From NCBI GenBank assembly GCA_017473435.1, contig JAFULG010000003.1, positions 156,831 through 220,830 on the forward strand: a stretch of DNA of 64,000 nucleotides, read 5' to 3'. A program made the translations under genes and the position numbers. The notes beneath the pieces were generated by a model. It was not told where the DNA came from, did no database searches, and saw only the letters and a program-made list of their open reading frames with translations. The DNA is from Clostridia bacterium. Lineage in GTDB: Bacteria > Bacillota > Clostridia > Oscillospirales > Acutalibacteraceae. The stretch's first letter is position 1. Each line of letters starts with the position of its first letter. Positions 15,332 through 23,143 of this stretch are shown piece by piece.

Positions 15332-15355
15332 ACCGAACACATAACGTTCGGTGTC
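15332..15355 (-). promoter_or_regulatory. hairpin in the mgtC leader
   Basis: CACCGAAC (15332-15339) pairs with GTTCGGTG (15346-15353) within the roughly 60-base leader between promoter and start. No T-run follows in the mgtC direction, so it is more likely an RNA stabiliser or binding site than an attenuator. Confidence 0.4.
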
Positions 15356-15376
15356 ACATCAATATCAATTTTATTA

Positions 15377-15405
15377 ATTATATCACCGCTATTCAAAAAA
15401 AGCAA
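15377..15405 (-). promoter_or_regulatory. sigma-A promoter of mgtC
   Basis: On the minus strand TTGCTT (plus 15400-15405), 17 bases, TATAAT (plus 15377-15382). Confidence 0.65.
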
Positions 15406-15454
15406 CTATCAATTATTAACAAAATACCCTTTAATTATAAGTATATTAAAACAG

Positions 15455-15483
15455 TTGAAAACTTTTTGTTTTTATGGTAGAAT
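15455..15483 (+). promoter_or_regulatory. sigma-A promoter of secA
   Basis: TTGAAA (15455-15460), 17 bases, TAGAAT (15478-15483). The start codon lies 51 bases downstream after GAGGTGACATAA. Confidence 0.75.
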
Positions 15484-15533
15484 ATAACATTATGTATTAT
15501 ATAAACTTAATTACTATAAATGAGGTGACATAA

Positions 15534-18290
15534 ATGGGCTTTCTTAAAAAGCTGTTCGGTGACTACTCCGCAAAGGAAATCAAAAGAGTAAAGCCTCTTG
15601 TACAAAAGGTGCTCTCCTATGAAGAAGACTTTGCAAAGCTTACCGACACAGAGCTCAAAGCAAAAACTCCCGAATTCAAGGAAAGGCTTGAAAAGGGTGA
15701 AACTCTTGATGACATTCTCCCCGAAGCATTCGCCGTATGCCGTGAGGCTTCCTGGCGCGTACTCGGTATGAAGCACTTCCCCGTACAGATTATGGGCGGT
15801 ATTGTTCTTCATCAGGGCAGAATAGCTGAAATGAAAACAGGTGAAGGTAAAACCCTTGTTGCTACCCTTCCTGCATATCTCAACGCTCTTTCAGGCAAGG
15901 GCGTTCACATTGTTACCGTCAACGACTACCTCGCCCGCCGAGACAGCGAGTGGATGGGTAAAGTTTACCGCTTCCTCGGACTTACCGTAGGACTTATCGT
16001 AAACGGACTTGACAACACCGAACGTCGCAAGGCTTACGCCGCAGACATCACCTACGGCACAAACAACGAAATGGGCTTTGACTATCTTCGTGACAATATG
16101 GTACTTTACCTCGACCAGAAGGTACAGAGAGGTCACAACTACGCCATCGTCGACGAAGTTGACTCAATCCTTATAGACGAGGCAAGAACTCCTCTTATCA
16201 TTTCCGGTATGGGCGGTAAATCCTCGGAGCTTTACTCCGTTGCAAACAGCTTTGTAAACACTCTCAAGTGTCTTAAAATTGCCGAAACCGACTCAAAAAT
16301 GAATCTCGAGGATCTTGCCGCAGAAAGCGGTGCAGACTACATCGTAGATGAAAAGCACAAGAGCTGTAACCTTACAAAGAGCGGTATTCAGAAGGCTGAG
16401 CGCTTCTTCAACATTCAGAACCTTTCCGATCCTGAAAACCTTACTCTTTCACATCACCTTAACATCGCCATCAAGGCTCACGGCGTTATGACAAGAGATA
16501 TCGACTACGTTGTAAAGGACGGTCAGGTGCTCATCGTTGACGAGTTCACAGGCCGTATTATGCTCGGCAGACGCTACAACGACGGTCTTCATCAGGCAAT
16601 CGAAGCCAAGGAAGGCGTAAAGGTTGCCCGCGAAAACAAAACCCTCGCAACCATCACCTTCCAGAACTATTTCCGTCTTTACAGCAAGCTTTCCGGTATG
16701 ACCGGTACAGCTATGACCGAGGTTAACGAATTCAGAGAAATCTACTCTCTTGACGCCGTTGAAATTCCCACAAACAAACCTCTTCTGCGCAAAGACAACA
16801 ACGACGTTATTTTCCAGACAGAGCAGTACAAGTTCAACGCTATTATTGAACAGATTTTACAGTGTCATGAAAAAGGTCAGCCCGTGCTTGTAGGTACAAT
16901 CTCCATTGAAAAGAGTGAGAAGCTTTCTGCCGCCCTTAAGAGACGCGGTATAAAGCACAACGTGCTCAACGCAAAGCACCACGATAAGGAAGCCGAAATT
17001 GTTGCACAGGCAGGTAAGCTCGGTGCAGTTACAATTGCAACCAACATGGCAGGTCGTGGTACCGATATTATGCTCGGCGGTAACGCTGAATTCCTTGCAA
17101 AGAGTCAGATGAGAAAAATGGAATACTCCGAGGAGCTCATCAGCGAGGCAACAGCCTTCGGTGACACCGACAACGAGGATATTATCGAGGCACGTGAAAC
17201 CTTCAAGCGCCTTGAGAAGCAGTACAAAGAGGAAATAGCTGAGGAAGCTGAAAAGGTACGCGAAGCAGGCGGTCTTTACATCATCGGTACAGAGCGCCAC
17301 GATTCAAGACGAATCGACAACCAGCTCAGAGGCCGTAGCGGACGTCAGGGTGACCCCGGTGAAAGCCGCTTCTTCCTTTCAATGCAGGATGACCTTCTCC
17401 GTCTTTTCGGCGGCGACAGAATGATTGCCATTATGAACAGTATGCCCGTTGACAAGGATACACCCATTGAAAACGGTATGCTTTCAAAGCAGGTTGAGGG
17501 TGCACAGCGTAAGGTTGAGGGCAACAACTTTGCCGCACGTAGACACGTTATCTCCTTTGACGACGTTATGAACCGTCAGAGAGAAATTATTTACACTCAG
17601 CGTGATCAGGTGCTCAAGGGTGAGGATATGAAGCCCGTCATCACAAAAATGATTGACGATTCAATCGGTGACACCGTTGAATTCTTCTGTCCTGCAAATG
17701 TTCCCTCAAGCGAGTGGCATCTCCCCTCACTCAAGGAAAAATACATGGGCTGGCTTACAACCGAGGATGATTTCACCGAGGACAGAAAATACAAGCCCGA
17801 GGAAATCTACGATACCCTCACAGACCGTGCTCACAAGCTTCACGAGGAGCGCGAGGAGCTTTACGGCGAGGAAATGATGCGTAACATTGAGCGTGAGATG
17901 CTCCTTCGCAACGTTGATATGAAATGGATGGATTACATCGACGCTATGGATGAATTAAAGCGCAGCGTAGGACTTCTTGCCTACGGTCAGAAGGACCCCG
18001 TTGTTGCCTTCAGAGAACTCAGCTATGATATGTTCGACGAAATGACAACCTCAATCCGTGAGGATACAGTAAAGACCGTACTTGCTGTACGCTTCAAGAC
18101 CGACGAGGAAATCAAGCGTGAGGAGGTTGCAAAAATCACCTCAACCTCAACCGGCGGTGACGGAAGCGAAAAAGCAAGACCCGTAAAGAACGAGGGCAAG
18201 AAAATCGGCGTTAACGATCCCTGCCCCTGCGGAAGCGGTAAGAAATACAAGAAGTGCTGTGGAAGACCCGGTGCGGAAGCACAGGGCTGA
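15534..18290 (+). CDS. secA: preprotein translocase ATPase SecA
   Basis: 918 residues, full length. SecA drives Sec-dependent export through SecYEG. Walker A is [15 protein letters not shown] near residue 100, the DEAD-box is [16 protein letters not shown] near 207, and the second motor domain carries [10 protein letters not shown] near 503 and [14 protein letters not shown] near 600. The C-terminal zinc-binding SEC-C motif, [15 protein letters not shown], is intact, so it should bind SecB-like or ribosomal partners. It is monocistronic with its own promoter and a repeat plus terminator behind it. Codon use is that of a highly expressed gene. Confidence 0.98.
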   Translation: MGFLKKLFGDYSAKEIKRVKPLVQKVLSYEEDFAKLTDTELKAKTPEFKERLEKGETLDDILPEAFAVCREASWRVLGMKHFPVQIMGGIVLHQGRIAEMKTGEGKTLVATLPAYLNALSGKGVHIVTVNDYLARRDSEWMGKVYRFLGLTVGLIVNGLDNTERRKAYAADITYGTNNEMGFDYLRDNMVLYLDQKVQRGHNYAIVDEVDSILIDEARTPLIISGMGGKSSELYSVANSFVNTLKCLKIAETDSKMNLEDLAAESGADYIVDEKHKSCNLTKSGIQKAERFFNIQNLSDPENLTLSHHLNIAIKAHGVMTRDIDYVVKDGQVLIVDEFTGRIMLGRRYNDGLHQAIEAKEGVKVARENKTLATITFQNYFRLYSKLSGMTGTAMTEVNEFREIYSLDAVEIPTNKPLLRKDNNDVIFQTEQYKFNAIIEQILQCHEKGQPVLVGTISIEKSEKLSAALKRRGIKHNVLNAKHHDKEAEIVAQAGKLGAVTIATNMAGRGTDIMLGGNAEFLAKSQMRKMEYSEELISEATAFGDTDNEDIIEARETFKRLEKQYKEEIAEEAEKVREAGGLYIIGTERHDSRRIDNQLRGRSGRQGDPGESRFFLSMQDDLLRLFGGDRMIAIMNSMPVDKDTPIENGMLSKQVEGAQRKVEGNNFAARRHVISFDDVMNRQREIIYTQRDQVLKGEDMKPVITKMIDDSIGDTVEFFCPANVPSSEWHLPSLKEKYMGWLTTEDDFTEDRKYKPEEIYDTLTDRAHKLHEEREELYGEEMMRNIEREMLLRNVDMKWMDYIDAMDELKRSVGLLAYGQKDPVVAFRELSYDMFDEMTTSIREDTVKTVLAVRFKTDEEIKREEVAKITSTSTGGDGSEKARPVKNEGKKIGVNDPCPCGSGKKYKKCCGRPGAEAQG

Positions 18291-18314
18291 TAACCAAAAA
18301 AGAGAACAAAATGT

Positions 18315-18371
18315 AAAGTTCTTTTGATTACTTTTCTTTCAAGAAAAGTAATGCCATGCGGCGAGCGAAAA
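18315..18371 (+). repeat. 3'-end structured repeat, family R3, copy 1
   Basis: AAAGTTCTTTTG, hairpin ATTACTTTTCTT/AAGAAAAGTAAT, then GCCATGCGGCGAGCGAAAAA. Two more copies (20038-20097 and 52149-52206) keep the flanks and change the stem in a compensating way. It lies 24 bases after the secA stop, in the same orientation. Confidence 0.7.
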
Positions 18372-18384
18372 AAGCTATTCATAC

Positions 18385-18416
18385 AAAAAGCTGTGGGGTT
18401 TTCCACGGCTTTTTTG
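18385..18416 (+). terminator. terminator of secA
   Basis: AAAAAGCTGTGG, loop GGTTTT, CCACGGCTTTTTTG. Confidence 0.8.
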
Positions 18417-18430
18417 TTGACAAAATTTAA

Positions 18431-18465
18431 ACCCACCGCCTGATTTTAGTTTTCAGGCAGTGGGT
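18431..18465 (-). terminator. terminator of the XRE gene
   Basis: ACCCACCGCCTGA (18431-18443) pairs with CAGGCAGTGGGT (18454-18465). On the minus strand it overlaps the stop of the regulator gene and is followed by TTTAAATTTTG. Confidence 0.7.
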
Positions 18466-18671
18466 TATTTTATATCTGTTCTTTCTAAAATATAATCTGT
18501 TGAGGTGTTATAAAGATCAGCGAGAGCTATAAGGACATCCGACGGAATATCACGGTAACCTTTTTCGTAGCGGTTATACTGCGGCTGTTTCATTTTAAGG
18601 TAATCCGCAACCTGTTGTTGGGTCATATCGCTGTCCTCGCGCAAATCACGGATTCGCTTATAATATCCCAT
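18465..18671 (-). CDS. HTH-type transcriptional regulator, XRE family
   Basis: 68 residues, a bare helix-turn-helix domain of the Cro/CI type: RIRDLREDSDMTQQQVADYL then MKQPQYNRYEKGYRDIPSDV. It has no sensor or dimerisation extension. The divergent gene encodes a secreted Cys-rich protein, and the intergenic stretch carries two similar dyads (18692-18713 and 18751-18768) next to both promoters. Autoregulation plus repression of the secreted protein is the likely arrangement. Confidence 0.88.
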   Translation of the reverse strand: MGYYKRIRDLREDSDMTQQQVADYLKMKQPQYNRYEKGYRDIPSDVLIALADLYNTSTDYILERTDIK

Positions 18672-18691
18672 TAAATCACCGCCTCAAAGTC

Positions 18692-18713
18692 AATATAATC
18701 GTTTGGTTATATT
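18692..18713. promoter_or_regulatory. operator dyad 1 between the XRE gene and the secreted-protein gene
   Basis: AATATAATCGTTTGGTTATA plus TT: imperfect dyad, shared half-site GGTTATA with dyad 2. Its right end overlaps the -35 box TTGACA (18712-18717) of the rightward promoter. Confidence 0.6.
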
Positions 18714-18741
18714 GACATTTTATATTATTGGGTGATATAAT
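18712..18741 (+). promoter_or_regulatory. sigma-A promoter of the secreted Cys-rich protein gene
   Basis: TTGACA (18712-18717), 18 bases, TATAAT (18736-18741). It is flanked on both sides by the two dyads, so a bound regulator would block it. Confidence 0.7.
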
Positions 18742-18750
18742 ACCTTATAA

Positions 18751-18768
18751 TATAACCGTATGGTTATA
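18751..18768. promoter_or_regulatory. operator dyad 2
   Basis: TATAACCGTATGGTTATA: arms TATAACC and GGTTATA around GTAT, close to the transcription start. It shares the half-site GGTTATA with dyad 1. Confidence 0.65.
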
Positions 18769-18793
18769 AATATTTTGAAGGAGAAAGAAAAGA

Positions 18794-19741
18794 ATGAGAT
18801 AATTAACAAGAATTTTATTATCAACAGCAATTTCAATGCTTATGCTGACACTGTGTTGCTTTGAAGCAAGCGCACTTGAAGATGTGTGTGAACATAGTAG
18901 TTTGTCCCAAGATACTGACTATTACATAGGAGATTGCACCTTGGGTGGCGAATTACACTATTACTGCGATTTTTGTTTTGAAGAAATATTTGTAACAGTA
19001 GAACCCAAAGAACACAACTTAGAAGATTATGAAGAACCTGATTCCTCAACATTCTGTGGAACACAAACAATTTATGTTCCTTGTAATGACTGTTCCAGTT
19101 TGGTCACAATGACCATTGAAGGAACTCAAAAACATGAATGGGAACCAGATTTCATGTCGCCTACTGATGTTATTAACAACTGCAACGAAGGCGGAAAATT
19201 GCCTTATTATTGTTGCTATTGCGATTCCACAATAGAAGAATACATAGCCCCACAAGAACACTCTATAGATTGGATATTTAACAATGATGCAACCTGCACA
19301 AAAGACGCCACAAAAACCGCGTATTGTGGAATGTGTCATGAAGGATTTTTTAACAAATTAGAAACCGTTCCTGTTGAAGGCACCGCACTCGGTCATAACT
19401 ACAACGAAGAATGGACATTCCTCTTACCTGCAACCTGCACCGACAGAGGCGTACAGATAACAACCTGTACCCGTTGTTCAGATATAAAATCCGAGGTTCT
19501 TCCTGCAACAGGTCATACAGATAACAACAGCGATAATATCTGTGACGAATGCAACGCAAAGCTTTCAGATACAACCGTTCCCGATGACACCAACCCGGAC
19601 GATGGCACAACCGATACACCGGAAACACCCGACGAGCCTACAGAGCCCGAAGAACCCAAGAGGGAAGCTAATGTATTCTCCTTCCTTACAGAATTCCTGA
19701 ATAACATTATTGATTTCTTCAAAAAATTATTCAAGCTTTAA
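18794..19741 (+). pseudogene. secreted Cys-rich (zinc-ribbon-like) repeat protein with a stop at codon 3
   Basis: GAAGGAGAAAGAAAAGA leads to ATG 18794, but codon 3 is TAA (18800-18802). Read through, the frame gives an N-terminus MR*LTRILLSTAISMLML that is a good signal peptide ending at EASA, so the mutation (probably AAA to TAA) hit the signal sequence. The remaining 301 codons from ATG 18836 are intact. They hold repeated Cys-pair modules (CDFC, CNDC, CCYC, CGMC, CTRC, CDEC) alternating with EH, GH or KHEW motifs, an acidic Thr/Pro linker and a hydrophobic C-terminal helix (FLNNIIDFFKKLFKL). The internal ATG lacks a ribosome site and the basic signal start. It may be off in this strain, or the base may be an error. 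Confidence 0.75.
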
Positions 19742-19750
19742 TAAACAGCA

Positions 19751-19786
19751 AAAGGTCGCAGCTTAAAACTGCGACCTTCGTTTTTG
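19751..19786 (+). terminator. terminator of the secreted Cys-rich protein gene
   Basis: AAGGTCGCAG (19752-19761) pairs with CTGCGACCTT (19769-19778), then CGTTTTTG. Confidence 0.85.
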
Positions 19787-19820
19787 TTTGCGGAGCAACG
19801 AGGGCTTCGCTCCCTGCGTT

Positions 19821-19979
19821 TTACATCTCAGGCTTGCTCGGCCCTTGGCTCTCGGCCCTCGGCCCTTTCATATAAATCTTTCCGCCCGGCTGCTTTTTAC
19901 CGTTGGTCTTTGCATCGTACTCACGGATAAAGCCTTCGATTTTTTCGAAGTTGTACGGGTCTTTTTTGCTGTTTTTCAT
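19821..19979 (-). CDS. small basic hypothetical protein, 52 aa
   Basis: The start at 19979 is chosen for the GAGGGTGAG ribosome site just upstream of ATG; the frame extends 17 codons further without one. The product is highly charged (MKNSKKDPYNFEKIEGFIRE, then YDAKTNGKKQPGGKIYMKG) with no membrane segment. The last 15 codons, giving PRAESQGPSKPEM, are written by a G+C-rich GGGCCGAG-type repeat, so a repeat has probably replaced or extended the original C-terminus. No family is recognised. Confidence 0.5.
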   Translation of the reverse strand: MKNSKKDPYNFEKIEGFIREYDAKTNGKKQPGGKIYMKGPRAESQGPSKPEM

Positions 19980-20037
19980 TTTCTCACCCTCTGTTATTTT
20001 GTGTAATAAAGAAGTGAAAATTAAAAGCAATTTTTTC

Positions 20038-20097
20038 TTTTTTTCGCTCGGCGCGCGCCGTTACCTTTCTTGTAAGAAAGGTAACCCAAAGAACTTT
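20038..20097 (-). repeat. 3'-end structured repeat, family R3, copy 2
   Basis: On the minus strand, just after the dCMP deaminase stop: AAAAGTTCTTTGG, hairpin GTTACCTTTCTT/AAGAAAGGTAAC, then GGCGCGCGCCGAGCGAAAAA. It has the same flanks and orientation as copies 1 and 3, and the stem differs by paired changes. Confidence 0.7.
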
Positions 20098-20103
20098 TCT
20101 TTT

Positions 20104-20601
20104 TTATACCTTGCTCGGGTCAAGGGAAAGCGTAATGCTCTCACGCTTGGGTGTAAGCTGTGTCAGCTTCACGCCTGCTGCTTCAAACATTCTTCTTGAA
20201 GCACGGACTGTAGGTGTGGTTTCATACTTGTTTGAAAGGTAAACAACCTCTTTTATACCGCTCTGAATAATCGCCTTTGCACATTCGTTGCAGGGGAAAA
20301 GTGCAACATAAATTCTACAACCCTCAAGGTTTGCACCACGGTTGTTGAGAATGGCGTTAAGCTCTGCGTGACAGACATAAGGATACTTTGTGTCGTAGGT
20401 GTCGCCCTCTCTTTCCCAAGGGAATTCATCATCATCACAGCCTGCCGGAAAACCGTTATAGCCCATTGACATAATTCTGTTATTCTGATTCACAATACAT
20501 GCGCCAACCTGAGTGCTGGGGTCCTTGCTCCTGTAAGAGGAAAGCACCGCAATTCCCATAAAGTACTCGTCCCAAGATAAATAGTCCTGTCTCTTTGCCA
20601 T
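20104..20601 (-). CDS. dCMP deaminase (ComEB-like)
   Basis: 165 residues, the usual length. It deaminates dCMP to dUMP for thymidylate synthesis. Zinc ligands and the catalytic Glu are visible: CHAELNAILN near residue 77 and PCNECAKAII near 103. The N-terminal SKDPSTQVGACIV and MGYNGFPAG segments are diagnostic for the deoxycytidylate branch rather than free cytidine deaminases. It lies downstream of the U32 peptidase gene on the same strand with a 19-base gap, so the zapA-U32-deaminase order is probably one transcript. Confidence 0.93.
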   Translation of the reverse strand: MAKRQDYLSWDEYFMGIAVLSSYRSKDPSTQVGACIVNQNNRIMSMGYNGFPAGCDDDEFPWEREGDTYDTKYPYVCHAELNAILNNRGANLEGCRIYVALFPCNECAKAIIQSGIKEVVYLSNKYETTPTVRASRRMFEAAGVKLTQLTPKRESITLSLDPSKV

Positions 20602-20620
20602 TTTTCCTCATTCCTTTCTA

Positions 20621-22702
20621 TTATTCGGCTCCTCTGTAATACAAGCCTCTTGTATAGTCACCCTTGACCGCCTTACCCTTACGGTAAGCATCAAGAATTG
20701 CATCTGCAATTTCCTTTTTTTCCGTTGTGAAATAGAGGGTAAGATAATCGACACCCTTAATTTCGTCAAGTCTGTCCGCCATATAAATCGGCTGACTGTT
20801 TAAAACCTCACTACAGCCGAAGGAACAGACCACGGGGAATTTTTTGTTCATTCTGTCGGTGAGATATCCGCCGCCCTTGCACTCCTCACAGTCCCTGCCG
20901 TTTTTAACCGGACAGTTCCTTGTGAGCATCAGAGGCAGTCTGCCGTAGGCAATTATGCTCTTTTTTGCACCTGTGCCGATTTTTTCAATCTGACCGAGGG
21001 TCAACTCAGGTGACAAGGTTATCCCCTTTACACCCAACTCCTCAAAAAAGCCTGCTGAAAAGCTGTTGAAAACATTGAGAGCAAAGCCCGTATGAATTTC
21101 AAAACCTAATTTTTTTGCAATCGCAACAGCATCCAATGTCGAGCAATAAGCAATTTTTAATCCGTGAGTTTTAAACATCGCGAGTCTTTTTTCCACAAGC
21201 TCCTCAGCGCCGAAAATCCCCCTCGGAACCTCAATTCCCACAGAAACAGGCAGGTTTTTCAGCTTTTCCACAGAGTTTTCCGCAGTCATAAGAGGAATGT
21301 ATAAGTTTTCCACATTCTCTAAATTTTCGGGAATACGGCTTACGGAAGCTACTCTGACGTTAAATTTTACCTTATTTTTATTTCCGACCGCTTTATTCTG
21401 AAGCTCCTTAAGCGTTGAAGGAACATCTACATCTGTAAAGCTATACACCTTTACGGATGCAAGCTTGTTTTCAAGCTCCTCAAGCACTCTTCTGCGAAGC
21501 TCATTTATAACACTTGCAGGCACAATCAGGCCTTCATCAAGGTCAATTTCAATCTTGTTGGCATAAAACTGTGTGCCGCCGCACTTTGCAATTCTTTCGG
21601 AAAGCCCCTCTTTTGTAAGCGGCTTATTGAGTGCCTTCTCGGGAATTGATTCACTTTCAATAAAGACAAGTCTTCCCTCACATGAGGCGGACAGGCTGAC
21701 CCTTTCACACTCAAGAACAGTTAAATGAAAATCGACACCGAAGCGCGGCTGCTCCTTTTCATAGAGCTTTGCGAGGTCCTTTAAAAGTCCGTTTGTTGCA
21801 GAGGTAACATCCTCTTTCTGCCTTGTGCCGAACATATCTCTGCCACGGTTATTTTCAAAATACCCATCTGTAAATCCTGAACGTGAAAATACACCTCTCA
21901 GCTTTTTGAGCATATCATCATTCGGCTCACCGTCACGGCTCTGCCTTATAGCGGTTACCGCCGCTGCAACATATTCGGGGCGCTTCATTCTACCTTCGAT
22001 TTTAAGTGAATCTACACCAAGCTCACGGATTTCACCAATCCTTTGCGCAAGGGATAAATCCTTCAGGCTCAGGTCAAAGCCCGTACCGCCCTCCGCCGCA
22101 AAGGGCAAACGGCAGGGCTGTGCACACAGACCTCTGTTGCCGCTTCGTCCGCCGAACATACTGCTCATATAGCACTGACCCGAAACAGACATACAATGTG
22201 CCCCGTGGACAAACATTTCAATTTCAACATCGGTGCTGTCGGTTATTTTTTTAACCTCCGCCTTGTTCATTTCACGTGGAAGCACAACACGGTCAAAGCC
22301 CATTTCTTCAAGAAGCTTTACACCGGCAACGGTCTGCACTGACATCTGTGTTGAAGCGTGGCGTTCAAGGTCGGGGCAAGCCTTTTTAACAAGCGAGGCA
22401 AAGCCCACATCCTGCAGAATAACCGCATCTGCACCGGAAGCACACACATCTTTTAAAACAGCTAAAGCGGCGGATATTTCACCGTCGCTTATAAGTGTGT
22501 TCATTGTAACGTGAACCTTCATGCCGTGGCTGTGGCAAAGCCTTACAGCCTCACCGAGAAGGTCGCCCTCAAAATTATCCGCCTTTATTCTGGCATTGAA
22601 GGCCTTGGCACCCATATACACCGCATCCGCCTTACAGCGCACCGCGGCAACCACCGACTCAAAGGAGCCGGCAGGTGCGAGTATTTCAACTTTCTTTTTC
22701 AT
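20621..22702 (-). CDS. U32 family peptidase-like protein
   Basis: 693 residues, the long form with an added C-terminal domain. The N-terminal barrel begins with EILAPAGSFESVVAAVRCKADAV-type sequence. The U32 signature is VHGAHCMSVSGQCYMSSMFGG near 168, followed by GNRGLCAQPCR; these Cys residues are conserved in members now linked to tRNA or rRNA hydroxylation (TrhP, RlhA), where they hold an iron-sulfur cluster. A third Cys set is near 600 (RNCPVKNGRDCEECKGGG). A role in RNA hydroxylation is more likely than true proteolysis; that follows from family knowledge. Its ATG overlaps the zapA stop by one base (TAATG). Confidence 0.88.
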   Translation of the reverse strand: MKKKVEILAPAGSFESVVAAVRCKADAVYMGAKAFNARIKADNFEGDLLGEAVRLCHSHGMKVHVTMNTLISDGEISAALAVLKDVCASGADAVILQDVGFASLVKKACPDLERHASTQMSVQTVAGVKLLEEMGFDRVVLPREMNKAEVKKITDSTDVEIEMFVHGAHCMSVSGQCYMSSMFGGRSGNRGLCAQPCRLPFAAEGGTGFDLSLKDLSLAQRIGEIRELGVDSLKIEGRMKRPEYVAAAVTAIRQSRDGEPNDDMLKKLRGVFSRSGFTDGYFENNRGRDMFGTRQKEDVTSATNGLLKDLAKLYEKEQPRFGVDFHLTVLECERVSLSASCEGRLVFIESESIPEKALNKPLTKEGLSERIAKCGGTQFYANKIEIDLDEGLIVPASVINELRRRVLEELENKLASVKVYSFTDVDVPSTLKELQNKAVGNKNKVKFNVRVASVSRIPENLENVENLYIPLMTAENSVEKLKNLPVSVGIEVPRGIFGAEELVEKRLAMFKTHGLKIAYCSTLDAVAIAKKLGFEIHTGFALNVFNSFSAGFFEELGVKGITLSPELTLGQIEKIGTGAKKSIIAYGRLPLMLTRNCPVKNGRDCEECKGGGYLTDRMNKKFPVVCSFGCSEVLNSQPIYMADRLDEIKGVDYLTLYFTTEKKEIADAILDAYRKGKAVKGDYTRGLYYRGAE

Positions 22703-23094
22703 TACTGATTGCCAATTCTGTCAAGCACCGCATCAAGCTCTCGTCTGAGTCTTTCGTTTTCGGCCTGAAGAGCCTCAACTTCCTTCTTGTGCTTTTCGCT
22801 GTCATGTCTTGCAAGGTCAGCCTTACTCTTAGCCGCAGAAGCATCATCAAGGTAATCCTTGATCTGCTCGCGGAGTCTGTCAGCGGTCACAGTAGCCTTT
22901 TTGCTTTCATCGGCATAATCCAGAGCAGCAAGCACTGCCGCCTGGGTTGTGGAAAGTCGGCTGTTAACCTTCATAATTCCCGCCATTTTTGCATCAAGCT
23001 CCTTACCGAGAAGCTGAACGTATCTCGGATCATCCTCCGCGAGGATTGAATAATCAGCGCCCATAATTGTCACTTTAACTTTATTTGCTGCCAT
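22702..23094 (-). CDS. zapA: cell division protein ZapA
   Basis: 130 residues. The N-terminal ZapA fold reads NKVKVTIMGADYSILAEDDP with VQLLGKELDAKM, followed by a long C-terminal coiled coil (about 70-130, EALQAENERLRRELDAVLDR). ZapA bundles FtsZ filaments at the division ring. It is translationally coupled to the U32 gene, an arrangement often seen in clostridia. The tail is longer than in Gram-negative ZapA. Confidence 0.88.
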   Translation of the reverse strand: MAANKVKVTIMGADYSILAEDDPRYVQLLGKELDAKMAGIMKVNSRLSTTQAAVLAALDYADESKKATVTADRLREQIKDYLDDASAAKSKADLARHDSEKHKKEVEALQAENERLRRELDAVLDRIGNQ

Positions 23095-23143
23095 AAATTA
23101 TCACCCTTTCTTTGTGATTGAATATAATATATCTTTCTGTCTG

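Noticed and set aside
15308-15376. M-box magnesium riboswitch before mgtC
   Set aside because: The leader is only about 60 bases with one short hairpin, too small for an M-box.
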